From: Pseudopyrenochaeta lycopersici
Lineage: Eukaryota; Ascomycota; Dothideomycetes; Pleosporales; Pseudopyrenochaetaceae
Assembly (NCBI GenBank): GCA_003313425.1
Contig: NHZP01000037.1
Location: forward strand, 186,001 to 250,000
DNA length: 64,000 nt
Direction of reading: 5' to 3'
The notes under the pieces were generated by a model. It searched no databases, was not told the DNA's origin, and saw only the letters and a program-made list of their open reading frames with translations. Made by a program: the position numbers and the translations under genes. Shown here piece after piece: positions 1-9,640 of the stretch (the stretch's first letter is position 1; each line of letters begins with the position of its first letter).

Positions 1-74
1 TACACCAAAACAGTGAATAGAGTGCATAGATATAATCGTGAGGCTGTTCAAAGAGCTATAGAGGTGTATATACA

Positions 75-250
75 TCATTTTCTTGGTGTTTTACCATTTT
101 TCTGAATAAGGCTTCCACCATTTGAAGCCACTTGTTCACACCGCCAAGGCATCTCAGAGATTAAACTCCTGACTTCCTCCATTGATATACATGCCCATTC
201 TTGACGGCAGATTGCCTGAAGGTGGGCCTTAGTCCCATCCCATGGGATTA
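75..250 (-). pseudogene. Tc1/IS630-type transposase C-terminal remnant
   Basis: Read on the minus strand, this piece encodes a motif typical of the last ~50 residues of Tc1/IS630 transposases: a Trp-rich start, then EEVRSLISEMPWRCEQV and a GG, matching the family pattern 'I..LI.SMP.R...V...GG'. The reading frame stops at 75-77. The catalytic core that should lie at higher coordinates is missing, because solo LTR sequence begins at 295. It differs in sequence from the two other mariner families in the window. It is a dead fragment; assignment rests on motif pattern only. Confidence 0.5.
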
Positions 251-294
251 GGGGTGGTAGGGGTGAATGTAATCTTTGCTTAACTCTCTGTTTT

Positions 295-539
295 TGTTGA
301 CAGGTCTAGAAAGTACGGTGATATCTGATCGGAGAAACCGAAATAATAGACTTTTCGGTAAAACCGAGAATATCGGACTGACCGTCGGCCAGTCCGAAGA
401 GCTGAAGTTAAGACCGTAGATATAAAGGCTAGGCTGCGCTTTAAAGAAAAAAATAAGAGACAACTCAAAATAGAGATAATTTTAAGTCTATTGAGAATTG
501 CATCACATGTGCCACATTAATAGAGTACTCATACCAACA
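295..539 (+). repeat. Solo LTR, copy A of a ~243-bp family
   Basis: Begins TGTTGACAGG and ends CATACCAACA, the TG...CA ends expected of a copia LTR, with a TATA-like GATATAAAGG near the middle. It is one of four copies (295-539, 5641-5883, 9308-9549, 39224-39467). No internal retroelement sequence is attached. The flanks of this copy (GTTTT and TAGAC) do not form a target-site duplication, unlike copies B and C, so its surroundings have probably been rearranged. Confidence 0.75.
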
Positions 540-722
540 TAGACGAACTATCACGAGTTTGTTTTTAGTGAGGTGTCCTGGCGCGTGTTTTCGGCAAACC
601 GGGTACTAGACCCTCTGTCGAGGATTGTCCAGGGCCACTAACCTCTTTCAGAGGGCACGTGATAACTAGACTACCTGAGATGACACCTTGGCCTGCGACA
701 TCCCCCCTTTGAGATTTATCCC
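540..722 (-). repeat. Degenerate copia LTR start with polypurine tract
   Basis: On the minus strand a purine tract (AAAGGGGGGA, about 701-710) is followed at position 700 by TGTCGCAGGCCAAGG, which matches the first bases of the 184-bp LTRs at 20814-20997 and 27276-27459. The agreement extends through TCATCTCAGG and then fades. This is probably a diverged 3' LTR remnant of the same or a sister copia family, abutting solo LTR A. Its right edge touches the MULE 5' region. Confidence 0.5.
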
Positions 723-878
723 CCGCGCTAGTGCTAGTAGAAATTATTCACTCAACCTAGCCTAGCGCGTAATCTATGAACGCGACACCAGCACGAAAAC
801 AGCGCGTCTTCGTCACACGCAGGATCATGTACAGGCGACTGTGGTATTGAGGTTATTATCAGTCGTCTATATCTCAGT

Positions 879-1454
879 ATGGAAGATATTACACCTCCTC
901 CAGATCTTATTTGCAACTCCTATGAAGAAGCATATGAAGCCCTCAAGATACATGGCATGCAGCATGGCTACGGGTTTGTTCTTAAGCGGAGTAAACCTCA
1001 CAATTCTAATGTCAAAACACGATATTACTATCACTGTGATCGATTCAGAAACTACCAGTCAAGCGCGAAGATACTGAGCACAAGCACACGGTCAACAGGA
1101 TGTCCCTTCAAGCTTGTCATCTTCAAGGTAAAGCACATAACTCACGTATCCATACTGCTGCTCTCTCAAAGGAGGCTGGAGGTTCACGGCGTATGGACAG
1201 TTGACTTCCCACCATATTCTCCAGACCTCAACCCAATTGAACACATCTGGTGGGCACTCAAACAGAAGGTTCATGAGCTCCACCCTGAGTTTGATCATAT
1301 GGGAGAGTCTGAAGATGACTGGGATCGCTTTGAAATGGGGTTATTGGAGGCGTGGGCAGCCATCCCCGACTCACTGATCCGCAAGCTGATCACTAGCATG
1401 CCACACCGCCTTGACGCTGTAAGACTTGCACAGGGCTACCAGACTAAATATTAA
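879..1454 (+). pseudogene. Chimeric ORF: MULE FAR1-type DNA-binding domain joined to mariner DDE end
   Basis: A 191-codon open frame starting at ATG 879. Residues 1-85 resemble the FAR1/WRKY-GCM1 zinc-binding domain at the N-terminus of fungal Hop-like MULE transposases (EEAYEALKIHGMQHGYGFVL, then a YYYHCDR...GCPFK stretch). Residues ~100-191 are the C-terminal part of the mariner transposase found whole at 4372-5570, including FPPYSPDLNPIEH with the third catalytic acidic residue. The join lies near 1133. Mariner sequence is first read in the wrong frame for about 12 residues, then a 2-bp shortening (GGAGGCTGG against GGAGTGGTTGG) returns to the correct frame. The first two catalytic Asp are absent, so it cannot transpose. 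It is probably a by-product of nested insertion and deletion; transcription is unknown. Confidence 0.65.
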
Positions 1455-1592
1455 GTATATTGCGATTAATTTGTGCTAAAAATTGTCTAGTTTAGTCTAT
1501 CCTACGTGATGTTATACTGCTTTGAAGTTGAGGGTTTGAGTGGTGATGGGGACGCTAACCTCCTTGGCGAACAGACTTTTGTCCTGTGACTG
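1133..1592 (+). mobile_element. 5'-truncated mariner copy with intact right TIR
   Basis: This is the right third of the same mariner family as 4234-5588, in opposite orientation. It covers the end of the transposase, about 95 bp of 3' sequence and the right terminal inverted repeat, which ends ...TTTTGTCCTGTGACTG at 1592 followed by the TA target dinucleotide at 1593-1594. The left part is lost at the junction with the MULE FAR1 coding sequence near 1133. Confidence 0.75.
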
Positions 1593-1608
1593 TATAGTAG
1601 TAATCCAC

Positions 1609-2742
1609 TAGGTACTGTAACATTAAAAGCGGCTGCTATTGGGTGCTTCTAGATATTTGGTAGCTACGGCAAAAGCTTAAGCAGCTGGTACAGTTTTAAC
1701 TTCCAGAATGCCGATCGTCTATATAAGTAGTAGTCGAGAGTAAGACAGTTTAGAAGCCAGCTAGCACTTTATCTTACCGTAGCCGGAATTTCTCAAGTTG
1801 AAGTACTCCCGTCGTAGCAATCATCGCACCATAGCTTTTGTTCATAGTGAACTGGGAATGGCTAATCTGCGCTCATGATTTTGCCAGGCACTTTCCTGTA
1901 GATGAGCTAACTTAGACCAGGATGCTGAACACACGATTACACTGCTTGTCCTCAACCTATTCTAGCAATAATCCTTACTGTAGCACACCAAAGCGCGACA
2001 TAAAGACATTATGGCGCTGTAATATTAACACAAGCACCACTCTGAGGCGGAAATCGCACTTTAAGCATTATGAAATCAACTTGATGTGTGGGATGTACCA
2101 AGTAGCCAGGTGAGCCATACGATTCTGCGGGAGGGACAAAGAACGGATAGGATTGTCTGCCGCTCGATTCCCACAATCAATAGCATCAAGAAAAAATAAA
2201 AAAGTATCTTATACAATACGTCATGGCTTTACAGCTCTAGCTGAGATGTAGCGGCCATCCCCCCAATTCAGCCACGCCTCAACCCCGGCCATGACGTTGA
2301 TGAAGCGATCTTGAATACCAAGGAGCTTGAAAATCTGGTAAGGCACATATCCTAAGATTCCAAATAGTCTCCACATGGGCAGCACTTCTTCTGTAAGATC
2401 CTCGAGCGAAAAGTCCTTGAAGCCCGTCTTCTCTAGAAGTTCCCGATAACCACCTTGAGGAAGCATGTTTTGACAGTGGGACAGCCGAAGTACGTCTTGC
2501 AGTGTCTTCGAGTCGCTGTCAAAGTCAGCTTCGTGAAGAACCAGAACACCGCCCGGCTTGAGTAGACGCTTGAAGTTGTTGAGGACTTTGAGCGGATCAT
2601 CGGCATGTACGAACGTCTCCATGGTGTAAATGCCGTCAAAAGATTCATCAGGAAACGCACTGAGGTCATGGTAATTTCCGTAGTTCACTGCAATCTTGCT
2701 TTCGAGACCGTAATTCTTGACATTTTTCCGTGCGTCAGCAAG
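1609..2742. repeat. Segmental duplication, copy 1 (1,134 bp)
   Basis: Nearly identical, in direct orientation, to 18928-20058. The differences noticed are one 3-bp length change in a TAG repeat near 1730, a GCAG/TAAG change near 1672 and a few single bases. The unit carries the 3' end of the methyltransferase gene plus about 610 bp of downstream sequence. It starts 15 bp after the mariner TIR/TA at 1592-1594. No terminal repeats or target-site duplication are evident, so this looks like a segmental copy rather than a transposon. A 63-codon ORF inside both copies is not supported as a gene. Confidence 0.85.
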
Positions 2743-3194
2743 ATGATGTGGCGTGATATCGATAGCCTGCACTTGTAGACCGTGTCGGGCCATGGTCATG
2801 GCAACGTAGCCTGAACCCGCCCCGGCATCGAGTACTTTCCCTCCCGGCTTCAGGCCAAGTCGCTCGTATAGCTTTTCTTCCATAGCGCGCTGTGCTGTAG
2901 AAATGGGAAAGGGTGAAATCTGGCCCTTGGCGTATAATCCACAATGTCTTGTGTTCCTTAGGACGAGTCGATATCCGAGGCGCGACTCCCACGATCCGTA
3001 GTAGGCTTCAACCGATGGTGCCGGGCCATCGCTGCTGGCAATGATGCCTGTCGACAAGTCAGGAAGAGCTGCCCGCCGCCAGCAGTTTTGCAGGAGAACA
3101 ACTCACCAACGGCAAGTGCGGACAGCAGTACCAGAATCGCACCAATGTAACGCCGACGAAACACCCAGCCCTTAGAATCCGAAGTAGGCGACAT
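2221..3194 (-). CDS. Membrane-anchored class I SAM-dependent methyltransferase
   Basis: Two exons, 3194-3107 and 3047-2221, with a 59-bp intron (3106-3048: GTGAGT donor, CTGAC branch, CAG acceptor), giving about 304 residues. The frame opening at 3057 has no ATG (TTG), so the true start is taken as ATG 3194. The N-terminus carries a basic stretch and one hydrophobic helix (residues ~18-33). Motif I is VLDAGAGSGY at residues 101-110, followed by an acidic post-I residue in IDITP and a C-terminal LKPGGVLVLHEADF. The layout resembles sterol 24-C / tocopherol / ubiquinone methyltransferase relatives that transfer a methyl group from S-adenosylmethionine to a lipophilic acceptor at a membrane. The substrate cannot be told, and no biosynthetic core gene lies nearby. 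The 3' half is duplicated at 19537-20058. No disabling mutation was seen. Confidence 0.8.
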
Positions 3195-3923
3195 CGCCCA
3201 AAGTGATAGTATGAGTGTAAGAGGATCCAAACGCGTACGGGGTGGATTAAATCAGAAGGCTCGTTGCTTCAATTTTCAAATCCCCAAGTAGGTAGCTCAG
3301 CCATATCTGTAATAGAAGGATAGAGGAAATAAAAGCGTCCTGAATCCTAGCTCCCTAACTTACTAATGTTATGCATGTCATAACGTCCGTACCTGCGGGG
3401 TGCAGCAACTATAACTGGGGCTAGCCGGTCAAGGGCTCTAACTACCCTCGCTGGGCCGCCCACATGAGTCACCCGCGACGCTGTGTTAGTATTGACTATT
3501 GACATCAATAAGATGTAGTTACTGTAGATGAAATGCTAGGAATACCTAGGTGGTAGACTATTGAAGCACAGGATGACTTCACGCTTCTGGTCAGGTATTA
3601 CAAGAGCGGCACCATGCACGAAGCAAGAAATTTTCCTGTCCGTCCGATCATACATACGAAAGCCCCAATCTAGCTTATGTATGTCCACTGCTTTCAGCCA
3701 ATGCTACCATCACATAGAATCGCTGTCAGCGTGAGTTTTAGCGTGGTCACTAACTTAGTTAGTTAGCACAACCCTTCCCTTGCGGGCGTGATCACCAGCA
3801 TCAAGGCTCCCTGGAGTCGAAACCACGCCGCTGCCTACGTCACTCCTTCCATTCAGCAATGTGATCGTTAAGGATTGCTTACGTCGGGCTGAAACAAACG
3901 CTGGGAATCCCATCGTCTATTTA
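3195..3923. other. Intergenic stretch without a recognised gene
   Basis: This stretch holds the upstream region of the methyltransferase and then unremarkable sequence up to the MITE at 3924. No coding pattern, tRNA or repeat copy was recognised. Confidence 0.5.
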
Positions 3924-4202
3924 CAGTCGCTTGCACTTCCAGTTTCCGGTTTTTGCAAGCAACAAATCATTCATCCCACATCAGCCCTGTCTCGCTTAAG
4001 AAAAGCCTTTCCCGAATAACTTTAGCTTCGCCAGCACCAAAGCATCTAGATCATCAGCAGAAACCTCTGGGCCAATGAATCTACTGTGCTCCCAAAAGCT
4101 AGGACAGTCTTAGCAAAGCCTACACTAAGCGAGTCCAGGGTGAGCGCGGGATGAACAAATGAGCCGCACACGGAAAGCGGAAACTGGAAATGCAAGCGAC
4201 TG
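3924..4202. mobile_element. MITE with ~25-bp terminal inverted repeats and TA target site
   Basis: A 279-bp non-coding element. The left end reads CAGTCGCTTGCACTTCCAGT... and the right end, reversed, reads CAGTCGCTTGCATTTCCAGT..., matching over about 25 bp with one mismatch. Both ends are flanked by TA (3922-3923 and 4203-4204), the target duplication of Tc1/mariner transposases. There is no ORF inside. It lies 31 bp from the left TIR of the mariner at 4234, but the two TIR sequences differ, so the mobilising transposase is probably a different one. Confidence 0.8.
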
Positions 4203-4233
4203 TAAGCATTTCTTTTCGTCAGATGCTACAGTA

Positions 4234-5588
4234 CAGTCACAGGACAAAAGTCTGTTCGCCAAGGAGGTTAGCTTCCCCATCACCACTCAAACCCTCAACT
4301 TCAAAGCAGTATAACATCACGTAGGATAGACTAAACTAGACAATTTTTAGCACAAATTAATCGCAATATACTTAATATTTAGTCTGGTAGCCCTGTGCAA
4401 GTCTTACAGCGTCAAGGCGGTGTGGCATGCTAGTGATCAGCTTGCGGATCAGTGAGTCGGGGATGGCTGCCCACGCCTCCAATAACCCCATTTCAAAGCG
4501 ATCCCAGTCATCTTCAGACTCTCCCATATGATCAAACTCAGGGTGGAGCTCATGAACCTTCTGTTTGAGTGCCCACCAGATGTGTTCAATTGGGTTGAGG
4601 TCTGGAGAATATGGTGGGAAGTCAACTGTCCATACGCCGTGAACCTCCAACCACTCCTTTGAGAGAGCAGCAGTATGGATACGTGAGTTATCCTGCATAA
4701 ACATCTCGCCAGCTCTATATTGAGGTAATAGGCCTTCCTCAAGGGCCTGAGTATAACTCCACGCGCTATAGCCTTTACGTCGTGCTGATGGATCACGGGT
4801 CATAATTACTAGAGGACTACGCCCAACGCGACCCCCTGCAGTCATCCATATTGACGCCCACACCATGCGAGCAGATTGGCGAGCAGTGGTAACCTCATCT
4901 ATCATCTCATGCCTCCATTTTTCATCAGGTAATCGCCATACCCATGTTGTGTTGTGGCCAGAGCCTCGGGCGATTGAGCACTCGTCGCTGAACCTGAAGA
5001 CTGTCCTCTGCCAATTGAAGCTATGCCAATCTGCAGCAAACTTAAGACGTAAAATTGCTGTAGCTCTATTGATTTTTGGTCTGCGCTTTGCTCTGAACTT
5101 GTGTAATCCAGCTTCAAGGAGGGTACGTTGAATAGTCTTCTTTGATACATGGGGGTAGCGTCATCAGCTACCCACATCCCAGCCTCTTCAAGGAGCTTGC
5201 GGTACTCAATTTTTGGGAACTTTCTAGCAAGGCGAAGCAGCTTGCGATGATCGCGGCTAGTTAAAATAGGTGGACGGCCCATCCGAGGGCGCGAGGTGTT
5301 GCTGGTGGTGGCCTCCCATCGTTGTATTGTCTTCTGAACGCAGCGTTGCGAACAGCCAAGAGTCTCTGCGATTTCCTTAGTCCGCACACCCGCCTCTTTC
5401 TGGGCTAGAACATAATTGCGCTGGCTTTCTGATAGTTCACCTCCCTGCATTCGATTACCACTAATTTCTGTGCCAAAAGCTCTCATTTTAATGTGGTTAT
5501 CTTGAATTGGAGAAGCAGTGGTTCTGCGCGTTCGCGTGTTGTTGTTCTGGCACGTGCGCGACGCGAACAAACTTTTGTCCTAGTACTG
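4234..5588 (-). mobile_element. Full-length Tc1/mariner element with TIRs and TA duplication
   Basis: A 1,355-bp element bounded by TA (4232-4233 and 5589-5590). The ends read CAGTCACAGGACAAAAGTCT on the left and, reversed, CAGTACTAGGACAAAAGTTT on the right, diverging by a few bases. It contains one transposase gene on the minus strand that has lost its frame once. Its right half is repeated at 1133-1592. Confidence 0.88.
4372..5570 (-). pseudogene. Mariner (DD34E-type) transposase with a single 1-bp frameshift
   Basis: The N-terminal part has a helix-turn-helix (SESQRNYVLAQKEAGVRTKE then a CSQRCVQKTIQRW helix) and a GRPP hinge. The C-terminal part has MQDNSRIHTA and PPYSPDLNPIEHIWW with 34 residues between the second Asp and the Glu, the DD34E spacing. 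The first catalytic Asp (FSDECS) lies in between. A frame change falls in a run of five C near 5151-5155: one extra C would rejoin CAT GTA TCA to the upstream frame. No other stop was seen, so this is a recently inactivated gene. Without the indel the protein would be about 370 residues, close to the intact relative at 39577-40704. Confidence 0.85.
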
Positions 5589-5640
5589 TAATAACAAGCT
5601 GGCCGTCTTCATTTTCCAGGGGAACGAGCTCAAGTCTAGC

Positions 5641-5883
5641 TATTAGTATGAGTACCCTAATAATGTGGCACATGTGATGCAATTCTCAATAGACTTAAAA
5701 CTATCTTTATTTTGAGTTGTCTCCCTCTCTTTCTTCAGAGCGCAGCCTAGTCTTTATATCTGCGGTCTCAACTTCAGCTCTTCGGTCTGGCCGACGGTCA
5801 ATCCGATATTCTCGGTCTCACCGAAAGTCTAAAATTTCGGTCTCTCCGATCAGATATCACCGTACTTTCTAGACCTGTCAACA
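5641..5883 (-). repeat. Solo LTR, copy B, with 5-bp target-site duplication
   Basis: Minus-strand copy of the ~243-bp LTR family (TGTTGACAGG...CATACTAATA). It is flanked on both sides by CTAGC (5636-5640 and 5884-5888), a clean 5-bp target-site duplication as made by LTR-retrotransposon integrases. This supports a solo LTR left by recombination between the two LTRs of one inserted element. Confidence 0.88.
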
Positions 5884-5888
5884 CTAGC

Positions 5889-7207
5889 AACGTAGGAAGG
5901 ATTGTGGGGAAGACAGATCGGGCGGTGGGTTTGACAAGGAAGCGTGCATTATGCTAAGGCTGACTGTCTTCGCAGAGATTCGTGGTGAGCGAGAGCTCTG
6001 GCTGCCTCGACTTGGCAGATGCGACGAGCAAGTTCTCGCTTTCGCGGACGCACTTTGACATGAACAAGTTCAAAGACGCTTCCTGCTCCTCGTGCTTCTC
6101 GCCAGCTATGTTTCGTCCGAAGATAGGTTATGCTGCTTTCGCGTGTTTCTTGGGACATCCGTTCTATACTTATTCTGAGCTTGCTGATATCGCGATTTCC
6201 ACCCTCAACTCGACCTAATCTAGGTCCGTGCTTAAAACCAAACCATCAAATGTCCAACTCATACATATAGTTAGGTAGCGAGCTAAGTTAAGTTATGTAC
6301 GGCAAAAGGTCTCTTTGAGGACGTGTCAGGCGGGAACGGGTGACGTCATCGGGTGACTTCCCCGTGCGCTAAGCGATTATGGAACCGGGATTCTTTCAAC
6401 CTAGCACGGGCTGTTCTACTATGCGAACGGTAATAGCTTAAGTGTTAGCCGCTGCCTCTGCCGACACCGAACACACGCTGCAACAAATCAACGTCAGACC
6501 CCTCAGACGCAGTGCGTCGATTGAGTCGTTCATGTAGCCAATGCAGGGTCACAAGTCGTTTGGTTTACGCTGCAAGGTCAGCAAGACGCTGCCGTCACTG
6601 GGATACTCGCATGGATCTCCCAGTCACTATTCGGTATGGATGCCCTTTGCGATAAGGGGTCGGTCAACAAAACCCCATCAAATACAGCCACAACACTACC
6701 CCTTCGACATTTAAGCGCCCGGTCACGGTCTCTGCATGGGCCTCGCCGCGGAGCGCCGCCCAATGTTCTCCAGGCACTGTGTCGTGCGCCAGACCTCGTT
6801 TATTCCGTAATTGCACTTCCATACAGTAGCGTAACCCTAGATGTAACCTTGGCAGTCTGCTAGTGTCGTAACTCGAAGGTATTAGTGACTTTTCTCTATT
6901 GCTTGCCACCCTTGCTGCAATATTGGAGGCTAGCAGATCATGGTTGAAGGGTGATTAGACTACAAGGTTGACCAGAGATGCTTGGAACGGCAGTGTACTT
7001 TGATGGGATATCTGCATCGCATCTCGGTGGATGTGGTCCTTGATCAACGTTGAATGCTATCCTAACTCCAGCATCTGCCAGGTTGTTGTAGATCCTGGGC
7101 GCCTTCTGAGCCGGTACAAGCTGACATTTGGTAGTCGCGGTTCCCAGACTACATTTAGACGCCTATGCTGGCTCTATGCTCTAGCCTTTGCCCAAGGAAC
7201 CGTCAGA
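5889..7207. other. Intergenic stretch without a supported gene
   Basis: Short open frames exist (for example 5949-6158 on the minus strand and 5982-6218 on the plus strand), but they overlap one another, lack family features and are not called. The last ~180 bp probably hold the promoter and leader of the gene starting at 7208. Confidence 0.45.
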
Positions 7208-7913
7208 ATGTCAAAGCGAAAGCACGGCTCGTCCCCCGTCACTGGATGCCAACGCCGACGCCTCTCTACCAACGCCTCGTCGATCAGAGGAAGCTACACG
7301 CAAAAGGAGTACCTACCAGAAGAGATGCAGCGACTGGATGAACTTGTAGCTCAGTGTGCCGACGACTGGGTTACTGTCGTACAGCGGTACAACGACGAGT
7401 TTGGAGGCCAAGGGAGATCAAGAACGCAAGAAGGACTGAAGAACAAGTATGGAAGAGAGTTGAAGAAGAAACGAGAAGAGGAGGAGAAACACAGACACTT
7501 GACAGGTTCACGCAACTTCTTGACACAATGGTCAGACGAGGCAAGGATCATCTCGCCATATGAATATCAGTCGTCACCAGAAGGCCAGGTAAGCTGCCCC
7601 AAGCTGCCGGATTGCCCTCCTAACTTCAAAGCAGATTCCGCTCGGGTATATTCAAGACTTCAGCTTCGGGGTCGTCGACATGATGACGCAGATTCCCAGT
7701 CCCTATGTCGAACATGGAGTCGACAGCGTATATGCTGGGTACGCCTCCAGTAACTTTGGCGATTCTCTATACGACCTTTTTTTTACGCCCAATGCCCTTG
7801 CATATACAACTGAACCGGAAAACGGGCTCACAGCCTACGGAAATTTGCCTGCGATGTATTGTGGAGAGGGAGACTGGAGCTGGGACGGCTTGTTTCAATA
7901 CCCGGCATGTTAG
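7208..7913 (+). CDS. Hypothetical protein with SANT/Myb-like region
   Basis: Two exons, 7208-7588 and 7635-7913, joined across a 46-bp intron (GTAAGC donor, CTAAC branch, GCAG acceptor), giving 219 residues. The start is ATG 7208; the frame is open further upstream but has no earlier ATG in a good position. Residues ~10-25 are basic (nuclear-type). A segment around residues 35-85 (EEMQRLDELVAQCADDWVTV, then RTQEGLKNKYGRELKKKRE) has the spaced Trp and helix pattern of Myb/SANT DNA-binding repeats and ends in a charged helix. Exon 2 is acidic and aromatic (DWSWDGLFQY at the C-terminus), as in activation regions. A DNA-binding role is an inference; the family is not recognised with certainty. 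Confidence 0.6.
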
Positions 7914-9307
7914 CTTCATACGGAAGAAAGATGCGTTGGTCAAGCGGCTTGAGATTTTGAGAATGTTCCACATACGCGGAACAGCTGTTAAAGGCAGCAC
8001 AGCCATGGCAGGGCTTCCGAGCAATGATATATACCTGGCCTTTCTATCGAACGACTTGCCCACTCACAAGTTCGCGCAGAGATTGTGATCTTTTCTGTGG
8101 CTGCTGTATGTCCAATTGCATGACTTGTAGCCCCCAAACATTGTTTCCAGAGAATGCCTCGGAACACCTCGAAGTGTCTACCCACATCATAGAGACGCTG
8201 TTGTGGTCAGTCTCGCGTTGAGCAGCATGCGTTAGAGACTTCTTTCATCTACACTCGAATCCCAAACTATGACTTTTCCTCCTTCAGTGGCAATGCTGTG
8301 TTGTGCGAGTGTCGTTGTGAAGTTGTTGTGCATCTGGTGATATGGCACAAGCGGAGATTGTGATCTGAGAGCCACAGAAAGAGCAGGTCCGTCGAATAAC
8401 CAGGCCAGATGGCGGGACGCTCCTCGAGTCACAGGAGCGACTGGAGCACTGCAATTATCTTGACAAAACGTGGGGGAATGAGGATCAGCAAGCGAGACAC
8501 GTAAGAGGCACGGCAAGCGAGGAACAGCCGGCGATTATTACCCATGCGCAAACACGTCGGCGCGTCGAACCTAGGAACTCGTGGTTAATGCCTGTCACAG
8601 GGCCCAAGTACTTGAGTCGCGCTAGGATCAGCATGGCATAGCCATGCGTTCAATTGTCGCCTCGGCAGGATGCCGGCAGATGGCGCCTGTCGAGGAATTG
8701 CCTCCCCTGGATTGCGCCCGTGGGTGGTGCCGAAAACAACAACAAAACATGGGAAAGCGAGTATGTAACATTAAGCCTGACTAGACGTCATCGCGCTACC
8801 GATCACACTGGCTGGGTGCCGACGCCCAACCCGTATGCTAGCATGTTGAGCGACTGAAGCATCAGAACGACTGAGCGAACTGATGTACGAAAGGAGACAT
8901 CGACATTGCTACTGAACTGTACTGTACAGTACAGTACGTGTTCGCAAGTGGGGCTCGAGCGGAGGCAATGAAGATACGGCCATCTTACTGTACTGTATGT
9001 ATCGCGTTGCTTCCCGAAATAAGTGTTAAAAACCACCGTGGTATTTCGCGACTCTAGACTTCGTCCGTTTCAGAGGGACGGTGGGTCCCTGCCAGCGTGA
9101 GTGCTAGCCCATCGCACTATTCACGCGATGCTAACCACGAAGTCACAAAGAGGCTGACACACAGTATTATGCCCGGTAGAGACAAAGTCTGCATCCATCC
9201 AATCAACGCATCGCCACGACTGTTGAGCACCTCAGCGTGATTTCTAGTACTTCACAGCCTGCAACCGTGCCTCTGGCCAGCAGCCACGGGCGGTTCAAGT
9301 GCGGCTT
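7914..9307. other. Intergenic stretch with degenerate dispersed repeat
   Basis: No gene recognised. Positions ~8462-8540 match ~30525-30604 closely (shared GAGGATCAGCAAGCGAGACA and GCGAGGAACAGCCGGCGATT). Looser matches continue to ~8915 (shared CTGATGYACGAAAGGAGACA), so this is one of two copies of a decayed repeat. A 20-bp self-complementary tract of ACTGT/GTACAG units lies near 8917-8937. Confidence 0.6.
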
Positions 9308-9549
9308 TGTTGACAGGTCTAGAAAGTACGGTGATATCTGATCGGAGAGACCGAAATTCCATACTTTCGGTGAGACCGAGAATATCGGATTCACCGTCGG
9401 CCAGACCGAAGAGCTGAAGTTAAGACCGTAGATATAAAGGAGCAGGTTGCGCTCTGTAGAAGAGGGGGAGACAACTCAAAATTAAGATAGTTTTAAGCCT
9501 ATTAAGAATTGCATCACATGTGCCACGTATTTGAGCACTCATACCAATA
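9308..9549 (+). repeat. Solo LTR, copy C, with 5-bp target-site duplication
   Basis: TGTTGACAGG...CATACCAATA, 242 bp, flanked by GGCTT on both sides (9303-9307 and 9550-9554). It shares the TATA-like GATATAAAGG with the other copies. The intact target-site duplication indicates a clean solo LTR. Confidence 0.88.
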
Positions 9550-9640
9550 GGCTTGATAGCGTGACATGAACGTTTGGGTGGTGTGGAACGGGTGTGAGAC
9601 CTATGCCTCTTGCTCTCTCCTATCTCCTCACAATGCCCCT

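Noticed and set aside
1922..2113. 63-codon ORF present in both copies of the segmental duplication (also 19238-19429)
   Set aside because: It is identical because the DNA is a recent copy; no domain or coding bias seen.
2958..3230. Separate 90-codon ORF upstream of the methyltransferase
   Set aside because: Its hydrophobic part is exon 1 of the methyltransferase; the rest is intron and shadow frame.
4234..5883. Solo LTRs A and B as long inverted ends of one large element (295-5883)
   Set aside because: Copy B has its own 5-bp target duplication, showing that it is an independent solo LTR insertion.
5949..6218. Short basic ORF (minus) and overlapping ORF (plus)
   Set aside because: No domain, overlapping frames, no promoter or intron evidence.
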